A DNA stretch of 64,000 bases from Acinetobacter sp. ANC 4470 (GCF_002135335.1 NZ_NEGC01000011.1:1-64000); one strand, 5' to 3'. Shown: positions 19,773 through 28,714, numbered from the stretch's first letter. Program-made: numbers and translations. Notes: generated by a model not told the origin, from the letters alone.

Positions 19773-20224
19773 TAACAAGTCCCCTCTGTCGTCTGCTGAA
19801 TAGTCCCCATCTTAGAAATACTTATTATTTTTGATTTCACACCGCCAGATTGATCACAAATCTGAAATGTCGTATCCGTACTCGCTCCAGAAACTACTCC
19901 AGTTATATCGAAAGTAATAGACGTAGCAGATTGTAGAATTGCTTTTCCTTTCGGCTTCCAATTTACTATCCCTGGTGTATTTATAGGCAGGGAGTTGTGT
20001 TCATCGACGAATAAATTTACCTCAATATTTCTGCGTTCTAAAGCAGCTTTAGAACGAGCCTCATTTAAAGTAAGTATTAAGTCTTGAGCACTTCTATTTA
20101 AATTTTGACTTAAAACCATGTCCCCAAAAGAAGGCGCAGCCATCATTGCAATAATTGCCATTACCGCAATGGTCACCATCAACTCAATTAAGGTGAACCC
20201 TTGATTTTTTTTTGTTTGCTGCAT
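19772..20224 (-). CDS. fimT: Type IV minor pilin FimT/FimU (GspH-like)
   Basis: Pseudopilin of 150 residues with the site QG followed by [15 protein letters not shown] and a GspH-type domain containing LNEARSKAALERRNIEV. FimT in related bacteria binds DNA and promotes uptake. It is the first gene of the cluster, so the operon promoter should lie in the roughly 110 bases upstream. The ATG at 20224 (MQQTKKNQG) has a GGGGAG stretch close by. An in-frame TTG at 20242 is less likely. Confidence 0.87.
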   Translation of the reverse strand: MQQTKKNQGFTLIELMVTIAVMAIIAMMAAPSFGDMVLSQNLNRSAQDLILTLNEARSKAALERRNIEVNLFVDEHNSLPINTPGIVNWKPKGKAILQSATSITFDITGVVSGASTDTTFQICDQSGGVKSKIISISKMGTIQQTTEGTC

Positions 20225-20357
20225 ACTCCCCCCAGATAACAAAATTTTACCCTATTAAAAATAATACCTAACTTAATTACAAACTAAACACATAAAGGAT
20301 AAAAGGCATAAAAAAACAGATAATTGCCAAAATACAATTACCTGTCAAATTAAGAAT

Positions 20358-20381
20358 TTAAAGAGAATGTTACCTCTTTAA
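20358..20381 (-). terminator. Possible ispH terminator
   Basis: An 8-bp stem (20358-20365 with 20374-20381) lies just after the ispH stop. The T tract on the minus strand is weak, so this is a tentative call. Confidence 0.4.
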
Positions 20382-20384
20382 CAG

Positions 20385-21335
20385 TTATGCCTGAATTACA
20401 GAGATACGTAACTCTTTCGGCAAACTAAATGTAATATTTTCTTCACGTCCTGCCAGTTCTTCTGGCGCTTTAGCACCCCAATCCTGCAGTCGCTGTATGA
20501 CTTGTTTGATTAAAATTTCGGGTGCAGATGCGCCAGCAGTGACCCCAATTTTAGTATCTTCATTAAACCATGATTGATCTAGTTGGTCGGCATTATCAAC
20601 CAAATAAGCCTGCTTACCCATACGTTCAGCAAGTTCACGCAAGCGATTTGAATTTGATGAATTTGGTGAACCTACCACTAAAACCACATCACATTGATTG
20701 GCTAAATCACGTACGGCATCTTGGCGATTTTGCGTGGCATAGCAAATATCATCTTTCCGTGGCCCTTGAATGTGCGGAAACTTCGTCCGTAAAGCATCAA
20801 TGACTTTGGCTGTGTCATCAATCGACAATGTGGTTTGCGTTACAAAAGCCACTTTTTCAGGATCTTTAACGGTTAATGCAGCGACATCTGCTTCATCTTC
20901 AACCAAATAAATTTCCCCACCCTTTTTTTTATCATATTGCCCCATAGTGCCTTCAACTTCTGGGTGGCCTTCATGACCAATTAAAATCGCTTCCGTACCT
21001 TCACGGGCATATTTCGTCACTTCAATATGTACTTTAGTGACCAATGGACAAGTTGCATCAAATACTTTTAAACCGCGGCGCTCTGCCTCAATTTGTACGG
21101 CTTTTGATACACCATGCGCACTAAAAATTACAATATTATCATCTGGAACTTCATCCAGCTCATCAACAAAAATTGCCCCACGCTGACGTAAATCATCTAC
21201 TACAAACTTATTGTGTACCACTTCATGGCGCACATAAATGGGCGGATTAAAACACTCAAGTGCACGATTAACGATCGCAATTGCTCGGTCGACACCTGCA
21301 CAAAAACCACGTGGATTGGCCAATACAATTTCCAT
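20385..21335 (-). CDS. ispH: 4-hydroxy-3-methylbut-2-enyl diphosphate reductase IspH
   Basis: Iron-sulfur enzyme of the last step of the non-mevalonate isoprenoid pathway, giving IPP and DMAPP. At 316 residues from the ATG at 21335 ([12 protein letters not shown]) it equals the E. coli length. The three cluster cysteines are in GFCAGV (C12), DATCPLVT and DICYATQ. The GTG six codons upstream is rejected because GAGGG lies between it and the ATG. It diverges from gmk. Confidence 0.96.
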   Translation of the reverse strand: MEIVLANPRGFCAGVDRAIAIVNRALECFNPPIYVRHEVVHNKFVVDDLRQRGAIFVDELDEVPDDNIVIFSAHGVSKAVQIEAERRGLKVFDATCPLVTKVHIEVTKYAREGTEAILIGHEGHPEVEGTMGQYDKKKGGEIYLVEDEADVAALTVKDPEKVAFVTQTTLSIDDTAKVIDALRTKFPHIQGPRKDDICYATQNRQDAVRDLANQCDVVLVVGSPNSSNSNRLRELAERMGKQAYLVDNADQLDQSWFNEDTKIGVTAGASAPEILIKQVIQRLQDWGAKAPEELAGREENITFSLPKELRISVIQA

Positions 21336-21469
21336 AAGACCCTCAATGTTCACTCGAATTTAAACTGAATAATTTGAAATAAATGCAAACAAACTACGAT
21401 CAGCTCTTTAGTTTGACGATAGTCTGCTCTAAAATAGAGAAGATATTTTATCATATCAGGAAAAATATC

Positions 21470-22090
21470 ATGTCGGGTCTCTTGTTTGTCGTTTCTGCTG
21501 CATCTGGAACAGGCAAAACATCTCTGGTTAAAGCCCTACTTGAGCGTGTGAATAATTTACACGTTTCTGTCTCACACACAACTCGTGGTCAACGCCCAGG
21601 TGAGCTCGACGGTGTGCATTATCATTTTTCTCAAAAAGAAGATTTCCTTGCTTTAGTACAGCAAGGTGGTTTTATTGAATATGCTGAAGTATTTAGTAAC
21701 TATTACGGTACAGCTCAAGCCACGGTAAAACAACAATTGGCTAAAGGTCATGATGTTTTACTTGAAATTGATTGGCAAGGCGCAGAACAAGTTCGTAAAC
21801 TTTTTCCTGAATCTCAACAAATTTTCATTTTACCGCCAAGCCAATTTGATTTACGTCAACGTTTGTCAAATCGGGGCACAGACTCTGTTGAAGTGATTGA
21901 ACACCGATTAAGCTGCGCGGTTGAAGATATGCAACAATATCTAAACTTTGACTATCTCATTATTAATGATGACTTTAATAAGGCATTACACGACTTAGAG
22001 TCGGTGATTATTGCCAATCGTTTGCGTTTGTCACAACAAGCCAATCGTCATCAAGAATTGATTCAAAAATTAATAACGCCTATTGAGTAG
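21470..22090 (+). CDS. gmk: Guanylate kinase
   Basis: Phosphorylates GMP to GDP with ATP. The protein has 206 residues from the ATG at 21470 (MSGLLFVVSAASGTGK), which has AGGA upstream. The P-loop is SGTGKTSL. The GMP-binding region includes SHTTRGQRPGE and EIDWQGAEQVR. The order gmk-rpoZ-spoT is the classic gammaproteobacterial arrangement linking GMP metabolism and (p)ppGpp. The gene lies 79 bases before rpoZ. Confidence 0.97.
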   Translation: MSGLLFVVSAASGTGKTSLVKALLERVNNLHVSVSHTTRGQRPGELDGVHYHFSQKEDFLALVQQGGFIEYAEVFSNYYGTAQATVKQQLAKGHDVLLEIDWQGAEQVRKLFPESQQIFILPPSQFDLRQRLSNRGTDSVEVIEHRLSCAVEDMQQYLNFDYLIINDDFNKALHDLESVIIANRLRLSQQANRHQELIQKLITPIE

Positions 22091-22169
22091 TGATTAAAAC
22101 TTGAGTCTACAGTCAAAGCCTTTTATACTGCTCAGTCTGTTCAAATTTAATATTCAAACGAGAATTCTT

Positions 22170-22451
22170 ATGGCACGCGTAACCGTTGAAGATTGTTTAG
22201 ACCATGTAGACAACCGCTTTGAGCTTGTACTAGTGGCAAGCAAGCGCGCGCGTCAATTGGCACGTCAAGGTGTCGAACCAACTGTAGAGTGGGATAACGA
22301 CAAACCGACTGTAGTATCTTTACGTGAAATTGCTGCGGGTCATGTATCGAAAGATATTTTGAAACAACGTGATCAAGACTATCAAACCTCGAGCCTTGAC
22401 CTTGCACTTTCTGCAAACAACTTGAGTATAGATGGATTTTCTTTCCAATAA
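22170..22451 (+). CDS. rpoZ: RNA polymerase omega subunit
   Basis: Small RNA polymerase subunit of 93 residues that helps assemble beta-prime and forms part of a ppGpp site in Gammaproteobacteria. It starts [20 protein letters not shown] and contains ASKRARQLA and [12 protein letters not shown], all conserved. The ATG at 22170 gives the family-standard N-terminus. It is followed by a strong terminator, separating it from spoT. Confidence 0.97.
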   Translation: MARVTVEDCLDHVDNRFELVLVASKRARQLARQGVEPTVEWDNDKPTVVSLREIAAGHVSKDILKQRDQDYQTSSLDLALSANNLSIDGFSFQ

Positions 22452-22467
22452 GAAAGAAAATCTTATG

Positions 22468-22497
22468 AAAGCCTAGTTTTTAACTAGGCTTTTTTTA
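22468..22497 (+). terminator. rpoZ rho-independent terminator
   Basis: An 11-bp perfect stem (22468-22478 with 22482-22492) followed by a T run. It implies that spoT downstream has its own promoter. Confidence 0.92.
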
Positions 22498-22673
22498 TTG
22501 GATAACTTTTATATTTGCTCAATAACCGTTATAACATAAGTATAAAGATACGTTGTTTCAACGGTATCTTTTTTGCTTTTTTTTGAATGAAAAATTTGAC
22601 ACGTCATGCAATATGTTTTTCATTAAAGATCTAGCGATTTAAATTGTAGAAACTTAAGTAGTAAAGGTGTTAT

Positions 22674-24779
22674 ATGCCAGGCCCACAGGTCAGCCAAGCC
22701 AGACAACAGCTCAAAATCATTATCGATGCTTACTTAGATGCAAGCGATGTCGAGCGCGTGCTTGCGGCCTGCGATTATGCAGATCTTGCACATGATGGCG
22801 TGACACGTAAAAGTGGTGAACCTTATATTCTACACCCCATTGCAGTCAGTAGCATTCTTTCGCATATGCGCTTAGATGCTGAAACCCTCATGGCTGCACT
22901 ATTACATGATGTGATAGAAGATACAGAATTCAACAAAGATGACATTGCTGAAAAATTTGGCCGTACCGTTGCCGAATTGGTCGATGGTGTGACCAAACTT
23001 AGCCATTCCAGCGATAAAGAATACAATAAGGCAGCCTCGTTCCGTAAAATTCTGCAAGCAACGCTACAAGATCCTCGTGTCATTATTATTAAACTTGCAG
23101 ACCGTTATCACAACATGACCACTTTGGGCTCATTACGTCCAGATAAACGCATGCGTATCGCACAAGAAACATCGGATATTTTTGTTCCAATGGCACGTAT
23201 CGTCGGTATGAACGAAATGGCGGATAATTTAGAACATCTGTGTTATCAAAATCTTGATTTAGATATGTTTAATAATGTGCAAGAAGCACTATTACAGACC
23301 AAACCTAAGCGCTGTGAATATCAAAGTCTTTGGGAAAAAAATCTAACTGAACTGCTGCAACAACATCAAATTTCTGGGCGTATTAAAAAGAAAAATAACA
23401 ATATTGAATTACTACGTTACTTTGTAAAAAATAATATTGATTTACAGGAACTTACACACAGTCATGCTTTTGAAATTATTTTACAAAGTATTGCGGACTG
23501 TGACCGTTTAGCAGAAATTTTGCGTGAAAACTTCCAAATCTTACATTATGAAGATCATATTCGTCGTCCACTTCCTGGCGGCAATCAATCACTCATGATG
23601 CGTTTAAAAGGTGAAAAAACCACCTTATCACTGACCATTCAAACTGAGCTAATGCGTAAAGCAGCCCGTTTCGGTGTAATTTTAGGTGAAAATGCCCCCC
23701 AAGCTTGTCGTTCAGCCATTCAAGCCTCGATGCAAAATCTCAACGTCCTAATTGATGATGCCTGTGCAAAGACCACGTTTAGCGACCTTTTAGATTATTT
23801 ACATCAAGAGAAAATTTGGGTCTATACCCCACAGGGTCATTTACATGAACTTCCACAAGGCGCGACAGCAGTCGATTTTGCATATTCAGCCAGTCTATTT
23901 TTAGGCAACCATGCTGTGGGCGCAAAAATAAATGGTGAAACTAAGCCACTTTCAACACCACTCATTAGTGGACAAGTGGTTGAAATTATTACTGATGTTT
24001 TAGCAACACCCAATCCAGATTGGCTCAGCTTTATTAATACTCAAAAAGCCCGACGTGCGATTCAAAATATTTTGCGCGATCAGGATATTGAAGAGCAACA
24101 ACTGGTTGGTCAACAGGCCTTAAACCGCGCCTTAAAACTCTTTAATCGTTCAGTCACAGATTTAACCGATGCTGATTGGCTGGATATCTTGCAATGGCGG
24201 CATATTGAATCGCAAGAACAATTATTTGAACAAATTGCCGTAGGTGACTTACTGCCTCAATTGGTTGCAAACCATCTATTTGCACAAGGTCAAAACATAG
24301 ACTCTCAAGCTTCCACTCGCCTGATTCAAGGCACGGAAGGCGTTGATGTCAAATATGCACATTGTTGTAACCCTGTTCTTGGTGACCCGATTCAAGGGCA
24401 TTTATCCCGTCGCGGCTTAATCGTACATCGTGCTCGTTGCCACAACCTTTTACATGAACAACATTTGCATCCAGAAAATATCATGCCACTACATTGGACT
24501 TCTGATAGTGCGAATGATATTAGTTTTACAGCCTATTTAAGTATTGATATGGCCATGAACGATGAACAAATTTCTGACCTCATCTATCAATGCCGCAAGG
24601 AAAAAACGGGTGTAGAAATGGTACACAACCATGAAGGCAAAACTTACGTCAACATTGTGGTGCATAATCGTAAGCAAATTGCACAAATCATTCGTGATTT
24701 ACGCATGCATTTTGGCTTTCCACGTATTAGCCGTTTAGCTCAACCGATTAATATTTCAGAAGCATCAAAAGCAAGTTAA
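22674..24779 (+). CDS. spoT: SpoT, (p)ppGpp hydrolase with degenerate synthetase domain
   Basis: RelA/SpoT-family protein of 701 residues. The N-terminal HD hydrolase domain is intact: H54, H78-D79 and E82-D83 fit the HDxxED motif, in ALLHDVIEDT. The synthetase domain looks decayed. The usual GYQSLH is GNQSLM (residues 303-308), the catalytic ExQ motif reads TIQ, and the conserved Lys/Arg ATP motif region is not recognisable. TGS (near residues 383-440), a Cys/His zinc-finger-like part (AHCCNP) and a C-terminal ACT domain follow. I infer a hydrolase-only regulator. This matches what is known for Acinetobacter SpoT. Confidence 0.95.
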   Translation: MPGPQVSQARQQLKIIIDAYLDASDVERVLAACDYADLAHDGVTRKSGEPYILHPIAVSSILSHMRLDAETLMAALLHDVIEDTEFNKDDIAEKFGRTVAELVDGVTKLSHSSDKEYNKAASFRKILQATLQDPRVIIIKLADRYHNMTTLGSLRPDKRMRIAQETSDIFVPMARIVGMNEMADNLEHLCYQNLDLDMFNNVQEALLQTKPKRCEYQSLWEKNLTELLQQHQISGRIKKKNNNIELLRYFVKNNIDLQELTHSHAFEIILQSIADCDRLAEILRENFQILHYEDHIRRPLPGGNQSLMMRLKGEKTTLSLTIQTELMRKAARFGVILGENAPQACRSAIQASMQNLNVLIDDACAKTTFSDLLDYLHQEKIWVYTPQGHLHELPQGATAVDFAYSASLFLGNHAVGAKINGETKPLSTPLISGQVVEIITDVLATPNPDWLSFINTQKARRAIQNILRDQDIEEQQLVGQQALNRALKLFNRSVTDLTDADWLDILQWRHIESQEQLFEQIAVGDLLPQLVANHLFAQGQNIDSQASTRLIQGTEGVDVKYAHCCNPVLGDPIQGHLSRRGLIVHRARCHNLLHEQHLHPENIMPLHWTSDSANDISFTAYLSIDMAMNDEQISDLIYQCRKEKTGVEMVHNHEGKTYVNIVVHNRKQIAQIIRDLRMHFGFPRISRLAQPINISEASKAS

Positions 24780-24846
24780 TTCAATCATATCTCCTTAATT
24801 CATGGATATACGCTATGATGTTTGAAGATAATATAAGGAGAAATCA

Positions 24847-25230
24847 ATGTCCCGCCAAGTCATCCATACTGAAAATGCACCTGCAGCAATTGGTACTTAT
24901 TCTCAAGCAATTTTAGTGGGAAATACGCTGTACCTGTCAGGTCAAATTGGTTTAGATCCCTATAGTATGGAATTGGTTGAAGGTATTGAGGCACAAATTC
25001 GTCGCGTATTTGATAATTTAAAAGCAGTCTGTGAAGCAGCAGGCGGTTCTTTGGCTGATATTGCCAAACTAAACATTTTCATGACTGATCTTTCACACTT
25101 CCAACTGGTAAACCAGATTATGGGTGAGTACTTTGCACAGCCGTACCCTGCCCGCGCAGCATTAGGGGTCGCAAGTTTGCCTAAAGGTGCTCTAGTCGAA
25201 ATGGACGGCATTGTCATTATTAATATTTAA
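24847..25230 (+). CDS. ridA: RidA family reactive enamine/imine deaminase
   Basis: Cytosolic trimeric enzyme of 127 residues that hydrolyses reactive 2-aminoacrylate and related enamines formed by PLP enzymes. It has the family motifs [17 protein letters not shown] and the arginine-containing YPARAAL followed by [12 protein letters not shown]. The ATAAGGAG ribosome-binding site precedes the ATG. It lies 67 bases after spoT, as in many Gammaproteobacteria. Confidence 0.95.
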   Translation: MSRQVIHTENAPAAIGTYSQAILVGNTLYLSGQIGLDPYSMELVEGIEAQIRRVFDNLKAVCEAAGGSLADIAKLNIFMTDLSHFQLVNQIMGEYFAQPYPARAALGVASLPKGALVEMDGIVIINI

Positions 25231-25256
25231 AAATCATATCGTTAAATATTTTTATC

Positions 25257-25287
25257 AAACACTACCAATAAGGTGGTGTTTTTTTAT
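25257..25287 (+). terminator. ridA terminator
   Basis: A 10-bp stem with one G-T pair (25257-25266 with 25272-25281), followed by a T run. Confidence 0.85.
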
Positions 25288-25330
25288 TCAAAAATCCAAT
25301 TAAAATAAATACTATTTCAAATGAAATACA

Positions 25331-25360
25331 TTGACAAACGATAACAATTATCAATAATAT
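25331..25360 (+). promoter_or_regulatory. bfd promoter with overlapping Fur-box-like site
   Basis: A TTGACA -35 box (25331-25336) is followed about 16 bases later by an AATAAT -10-like box (25353-25358). The spacer holds the palindrome GATAACAATTATC (25340-25352), close to half of the Fur consensus. Iron-dependent repression of bfd is expected from other bacteria. Confidence 0.7.
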
Positions 25361-25395
25361 CACCTATCCCATTTCACTCCTATGGCCAGTCTCAA

Positions 25396-25590
25396 ATGTA
25401 CGTTTGTTTATGTCGTGGTATCACCGATCAAGATATTAAAGATGCCGTAGCAAATGGTGCTGAAAGCTATCGTGAAATTCGCGATTTACTTGATTTAGGG
25501 ACATGTTGTGGTCGCTGTGCACCAGAAGCCCGTGCAATTATTAGTGATGAACTTTCAGATCTGGCTGCCCGTTTATCTTATGCTGCTTAA
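25396..25590 (+). CDS. bfd: Bacterioferritin-associated ferredoxin Bfd
   Basis: A 64-residue [2Fe-2S] protein of the BFD-like fold that binds bacterioferritin near its heme and passes electrons to release stored iron. The four cluster cysteines are CLC near the N-terminus (MYVCLCRG) and CCGRC near residues 38-42. It is preceded by a Fur-box-like site and followed by a terminator, with bfr 250 bases downstream. Confidence 0.95.
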   Translation: MYVCLCRGITDQDIKDAVANGAESYREIRDLLDLGTCCGRCAPEARAIISDELSDLAARLSYAA

Positions 25591-25641
25591 AGTACTATTC
25601 TTATAATAATACTGTTTTAATGATCGAAAGATCACTCCTCC

Positions 25642-25669
25642 CCCGCTTATGACTCTAAGCGGGTTTTTT
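25642..25669 (+). terminator. bfd terminator
   Basis: An 8-bp GC-rich stem (25642-25649 with 25656-25663) followed by six T bases. Confidence 0.9.
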
Positions 25670-25839
25670 CTTCTTTTCTAATGCTGAATTAGCACTTTAA
25701 TTGCTCTTGATTGCGATTTTCATTTGCCGTTCCATAAATTACTCGCCATTATTTCTGTTCTTGTTTAAAATAATGGCAATAATAATTTTTGATTGCCTGA
25801 CAAATAGTTAAGGCAGAAATTGTTAATGGAGTATTTCCC

Positions 25840-26304
25840 ATGAAAGGCAATCGTGATGTAATTAATCAGTTAAATCAGGTGCTATTTCACCATTTAACCG
25901 CTATTAACCAATATTTCCTCCATTCACGTATGTTTAATGACTGGGGAATCGAACAACTGGGTTCTGCGGAATACAAAGAATCGATCCACCAAATGAAACA
26001 TGCAGATAAAATTATTGAACGTATTTTATTTTTAGAAGGTTTACCGAATTTACAACATTTAGGTAAATTATATATTGGTCAACACACCATTGAAGTGCTC
26101 AATTGTGATGTGCGTAAAGTCAAAGAAAATATTGAAACATTACAAAAAACCGTCAGCTTAGCGGAACAAGAACTGGATTATGTGACCCGTGATCTTTTGC
26201 AAGAAATTTTAGAAAAAGAAGAAGCATACTGGGACTGGACCACAGCTCAACTTGATTTGGTTGAAAAAGTGGGTATCGAAAACTATATTCAAAGCCAGAT
26301 CTAG
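25840..26304 (+). CDS. bfr: Bacterioferritin, heme-type subunit lacking ferroxidase ligands
   Basis: Four-helix ferritin-like subunit of 154 residues, collinear with E. coli Bfr. The heme-ligand methionine M52 is kept (QMKHADK). The di-iron centre is mostly lost: positions 18, 51, 94 and 130 (Glu, Glu, Glu and His in E. coli) are His, Gln, Val and Tyr, while H54 and E127 remain. It is therefore probably the electron-relay partner in a mixed 24-mer with a ferroxidase-active subunit encoded elsewhere. Bfd next door fits a heme-mediated iron-release role. An IS element is inserted exactly at the stop codon, which survives within the target duplication. Confidence 0.93.
   Translation: MKGNRDVINQLNQVLFHHLTAINQYFLHSRMFNDWGIEQLGSAEYKESIHQMKHADKIIERILFLEGLPNLQHLGKLYIGQHTIEVLNCDVRKVKENIETLQKTVSLAEQELDYVTRDLLQEILEKEEAYWDWTTAQLDLVEKVGIENYIQSQI
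26301..26304. repeat. Left target-site duplication CTAG
   Basis: CTAG at 26301-26304 is repeated at 27154-27157 on the other side of the IS element. It contains the bfr stop codon TAG. Confidence 0.85.
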
Positions 26305-26414
26305 GGCGTTTCCTTATTTGGTTTGTGCCAGATAAACAAACAAGCCAAGAATAACATAGACTTATAATTGCGAGTTAACTTATCAAAACGAGTTGCAATA
26401 CCACGAAAATGCTT

Positions 26415-27002
26415 TCAGTGGGCAAACGCATTTTCAACTAGATGTCTTAAGCGATAAAGATTATGATCAAATTCTATATTGGGTTTGTTACTATTAGACT
26501 TTCTTGGAATAATAGGAATTAGCTTATTCTTCCGAGCGACCTCACGAATCTGCTCTGAATCATAAGCTTTATCTGCGACCAAATAATCTGCTTCACCGAC
26601 CAACTCAATCAATTGACTCGCAACTTGACTGTCGTGGACTTCCCCCCCAGTGATTTCAAAATCAGTCAGATGTCCATGCGCATCGACAGCAAGGTGAATC
26701 TTTGTAGCCGCTACACTTCTTGATGTTCCAATTGCTCTAGCTTCACCACGCCGAGCTCCACTTGCATGTTGATGCTCGCGAATGTAGCTTCCGTCAATTA
26801 AGCTCCATTCTGTATCCAATATGCCTCGTAATTTAAAAAAAATTCTCCCATAATCCTTTGCTGGCCCAACGATTAAAGCGGTTGTATGCTGTTTGCCATG
26901 GGCAAAAATCATTAGGAATATCACGCCAAGGAGCACCTGTTCGAAGTTTCCATAAGATGGCTTCCATAATGTCTTTGCTATTGCGTGAACGGTAGCAGCC
27001 AT
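26415..27002 (-). pseudogene. IS5-family transposase, second frame, truncated by TGA
   Basis: Catalytic part of the DDE transposase. The three acidic residues can be placed in LIDGSYI, VADKAYDS and RHLVENAFAH. The reading frame stops at TGA (26415-26417). Read through in frame, the sequence continues KHFRGIATRF and so on for 37 more codons, ending at the CTAG of the target site, as expected of a full-length IS5 transposase. It overlaps the first frame, with a +1 (or -2) relation at a run of eight T bases (26834-26841, minus strand), giving ENFFKLRG when joined. The shift could be programmed or a mutation. Confidence 0.8.
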
Positions 27003-27078
27003 AAAATTGCATGGTTTGTTGGATTTTCACCCAAATTTCATCAGTTATGACTCTACGCGACATGTTCGAAAACTTCAT
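26833..27078 (-). CDS. IS5-family transposase, first frame
   Basis: N-terminal region of the transposase with the DUF4096-type domain: ITDEIWVKIQ, MEAILWKLRTGAPWRDIP and AYNRFNRWASKGLWENFF. I place the start at the ATG at 27078 or 27063. Longer forms would start inside the terminal inverted repeat. It ends within the T8 run, where ribosomal slippage into the second frame would give a single transposase. Confidence 0.75.
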   Translation of the reverse strand: MKFSNMSRRVITDEIWVKIQQTMQFYGCYRSRNSKDIMEAILWKLRTGAPWRDIPNDFCPWQTAYNRFNRWASKGLWENFF

Positions 27079-27153
27079 TTGGACAGGGAGATCAGCTATT
27101 TTAGTCGAATAATTTAAAGTGATGAATATGTATACTTCAAATGAGGACACGCC

Positions 27154-27157
27154 CTAG
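27154..27157. repeat. Right target-site duplication CTAG
   Basis: Second copy of the 4-base duplication flanking the IS element. Confidence 0.85.
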
Positions 27158-27314
27158 TACATATTTCAATCACACAAAATATATCAACAGGACTGTTCGA
27201 ATTAAGCCCTTCTGCGATATAAATTCCACTCATACTATGATGATACCAAGTATATTTTTGCTTTCTGCTGCATTAGCATTAAAATAAAGCATAGATTAGA
27301 ATTGTGGAGTTGTA

Positions 27315-27656
27315 ATGCAATACCGTTGCCCAAAATGCCAAAGCCCTAAAATTATACCTGTTGCACAAGCTGACGGACCAACGACTCGACCTGTCGTCCC
27401 TAAAAGCTTAGTCTTTTTAATCTCTGCTATTTTCATCTTATTGCTGCTGGTACTAATCAGTATTGCCATGTGGATTTTTGGTGATGGTGCAGGAACCACC
27501 TTGCAAGCTGCAACAGTGGTTGTATTTATATTGTGCTTAATTTTGGGCTTCCTATTTTATCGTGATTTGCCCGATTTTAAAATTTCTATGCAAGGTTTTA
27601 TGCAATCACAAAAGAAATGGAAATGTCGTGAATGTGATCACGAATGGGAAATTTAA
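27315..27656 (+). CDS. Small zinc-ribbon membrane protein
   Basis: Protein of 113 residues with no recognised name. An N-terminal CPKC and a C-terminal CREC pair could together bind one zinc. Between them lie two hydrophobic transmembrane segments (about residues 35-56 and 66-85), so both metal-binding ends would face the same side. A GGAG site precedes the ATG. It is monocistronic, with a gap to the IS element upstream and convergent to the CDF exporter. Function unknown. Confidence 0.7.
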   Translation: MQYRCPKCQSPKIIPVAQADGPTTRPVVPKSLVFLISAIFILLLLVLISIAMWIFGDGAGTTLQAATVVVFILCLILGFLFYRDLPDFKISMQGFMQSQKKWKCRECDHEWEI

Positions 27657-27687
27657 AATAAAATCAATTTTCACATCAGCCCCATGT

Positions 27688-28647
27688 TCAACCTAGGTGC
27701 TGATGTGAATGCTCATCATGTAAATGTTCCTTGTGACCTTTATTGGGCTGACAATGTGACTGTGCAAGACATTCATCATTTTCAATCTGTAGTGTCATTT
27801 CCGTGATGCCATGCTCATGGCTTAATATTTCCAATGCCTCGCGATAAAGCACATTATGATCTGCCTGAGGTGCATACAAATGTACAGTCAAATGCACATT
27901 TTTTGAGGTAATTGCCCAAACTTTAAGTTGGTGAATACTTTCTACATCTTGTAAGTTCAAAAGATCATTGCGTAATTTTTCAATATCAATTTCTTCAGGT
28001 ACACCTTCAAGCAAAATATTGATACTTTGTTTAAGCAAAATCCATGTTCTTGGTAACACCCAAAAACCAATCAGCACCGCAATTAAAGTATCGACCCACA
28101 TCCAGTGGGTAAAATAAATCACTACTGCGCCAATAATCACGCCAACCGATCCAACTGCATCACTTAGAACCTCTAGATAAGCCCCTTTAATATTTAGGCT
28201 ATCTTTGGAACTGGAAAATAAAATGCGCATTGAAATCAGGTTAATGACTAAGCCAATTGCTGCAACAATCATCATGCCTAAGCTTTGGATTTCTGGCGGA
28301 TGTGAAAAGCGCTGATAAGCTTCATATAAAATATACATCGCCACCACAAACAGCATAGAGGCATTAAATAGCGCTGCTAAAATCTCGAACCGCTGATAAC
28401 CAAAGGTTCGTTTATCATCTGCTGGAAGTTTGCCAATTTTAATCGCCACCAACGCAATCGCCAAAGCTGCTGCGTCAGTAAACATATGTGCAGCATCAGA
28501 CAGTAATGCCAAGCTTTGAGTGATAAAACCAGCAATTACTTCAACAATTAAAAACGTCGTGGTCAGTGCCAGAGCAAAGGTTAGTTTTTTTGCATTGTCT
28601 TCAGTCACAACAGCATGACTATGATCATGTCCATGAGGGCTACTCAT
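27688..28647 (-). CDS. Cation diffusion facilitator (CzcD/ZitB-like) metal exporter
   Basis: Inner-membrane metal-proton antiporter of 319 residues. It has six transmembrane segments and the CDF metal-site HxxxD motif in DAAHMFTDAA, and a C-terminal cytosolic dimerisation domain. Both ends are His-rich (HGHDHSH at the N-terminus; HEHLHDEHSHQH-like at the C-terminus), typical of zinc, cobalt or cadmium exporters. AGAGGTGAG precedes the ATG. It diverges from the DUF4198 gene across a Fur-box-like site, so iron or a related metal may regulate it. Confidence 0.9.
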   Translation of the reverse strand: MSSPHGHDHSHAVVTEDNAKKLTFALALTTTFLIVEVIAGFITQSLALLSDAAHMFTDAAALAIALVAIKIGKLPADDKRTFGYQRFEILAALFNASMLFVVAMYILYEAYQRFSHPPEIQSLGMMIVAAIGLVINLISMRILFSSSKDSLNIKGAYLEVLSDAVGSVGVIIGAVVIYFTHWMWVDTLIAVLIGFWVLPRTWILLKQSINILLEGVPEEIDIEKLRNDLLNLQDVESIHQLKVWAITSKNVHLTVHLYAPQADHNVLYREALEILSHEHGITEMTLQIENDECLAQSHCQPNKGHKEHLHDEHSHQHLG

Positions 28648-28714
28648 TACTCACCTCTTATTGTTTCATTGATTTTTTTTAAATTTCAATTCTTCTACTC
28701 TTAAATTCATTATT

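Larger units (their letters stand above)
26305..27153 (-). mobile_element. IS5-family insertion sequence, probably defective
   Basis: An 849-bp element. The imperfect terminal inverted repeats (26305-26320 and 27138-27153) match at 14 of 16 bases and start GGCGT. It is flanked by CTAG duplications. It carries two overlapping minus-strand transposase reading frames of the IS5 DDE type. The second frame ends at a TGA shortly after the catalytic glutamate, while similar residues continue beyond it in frame, so the copy may be inactive. Confidence 0.9.

Noticed and set aside
26301..26304. bfr truncated by the IS element
   Set aside because: The stop codon is part of the CTAG target duplication and the 154-residue length is near normal, so the reading frame before insertion was the same.
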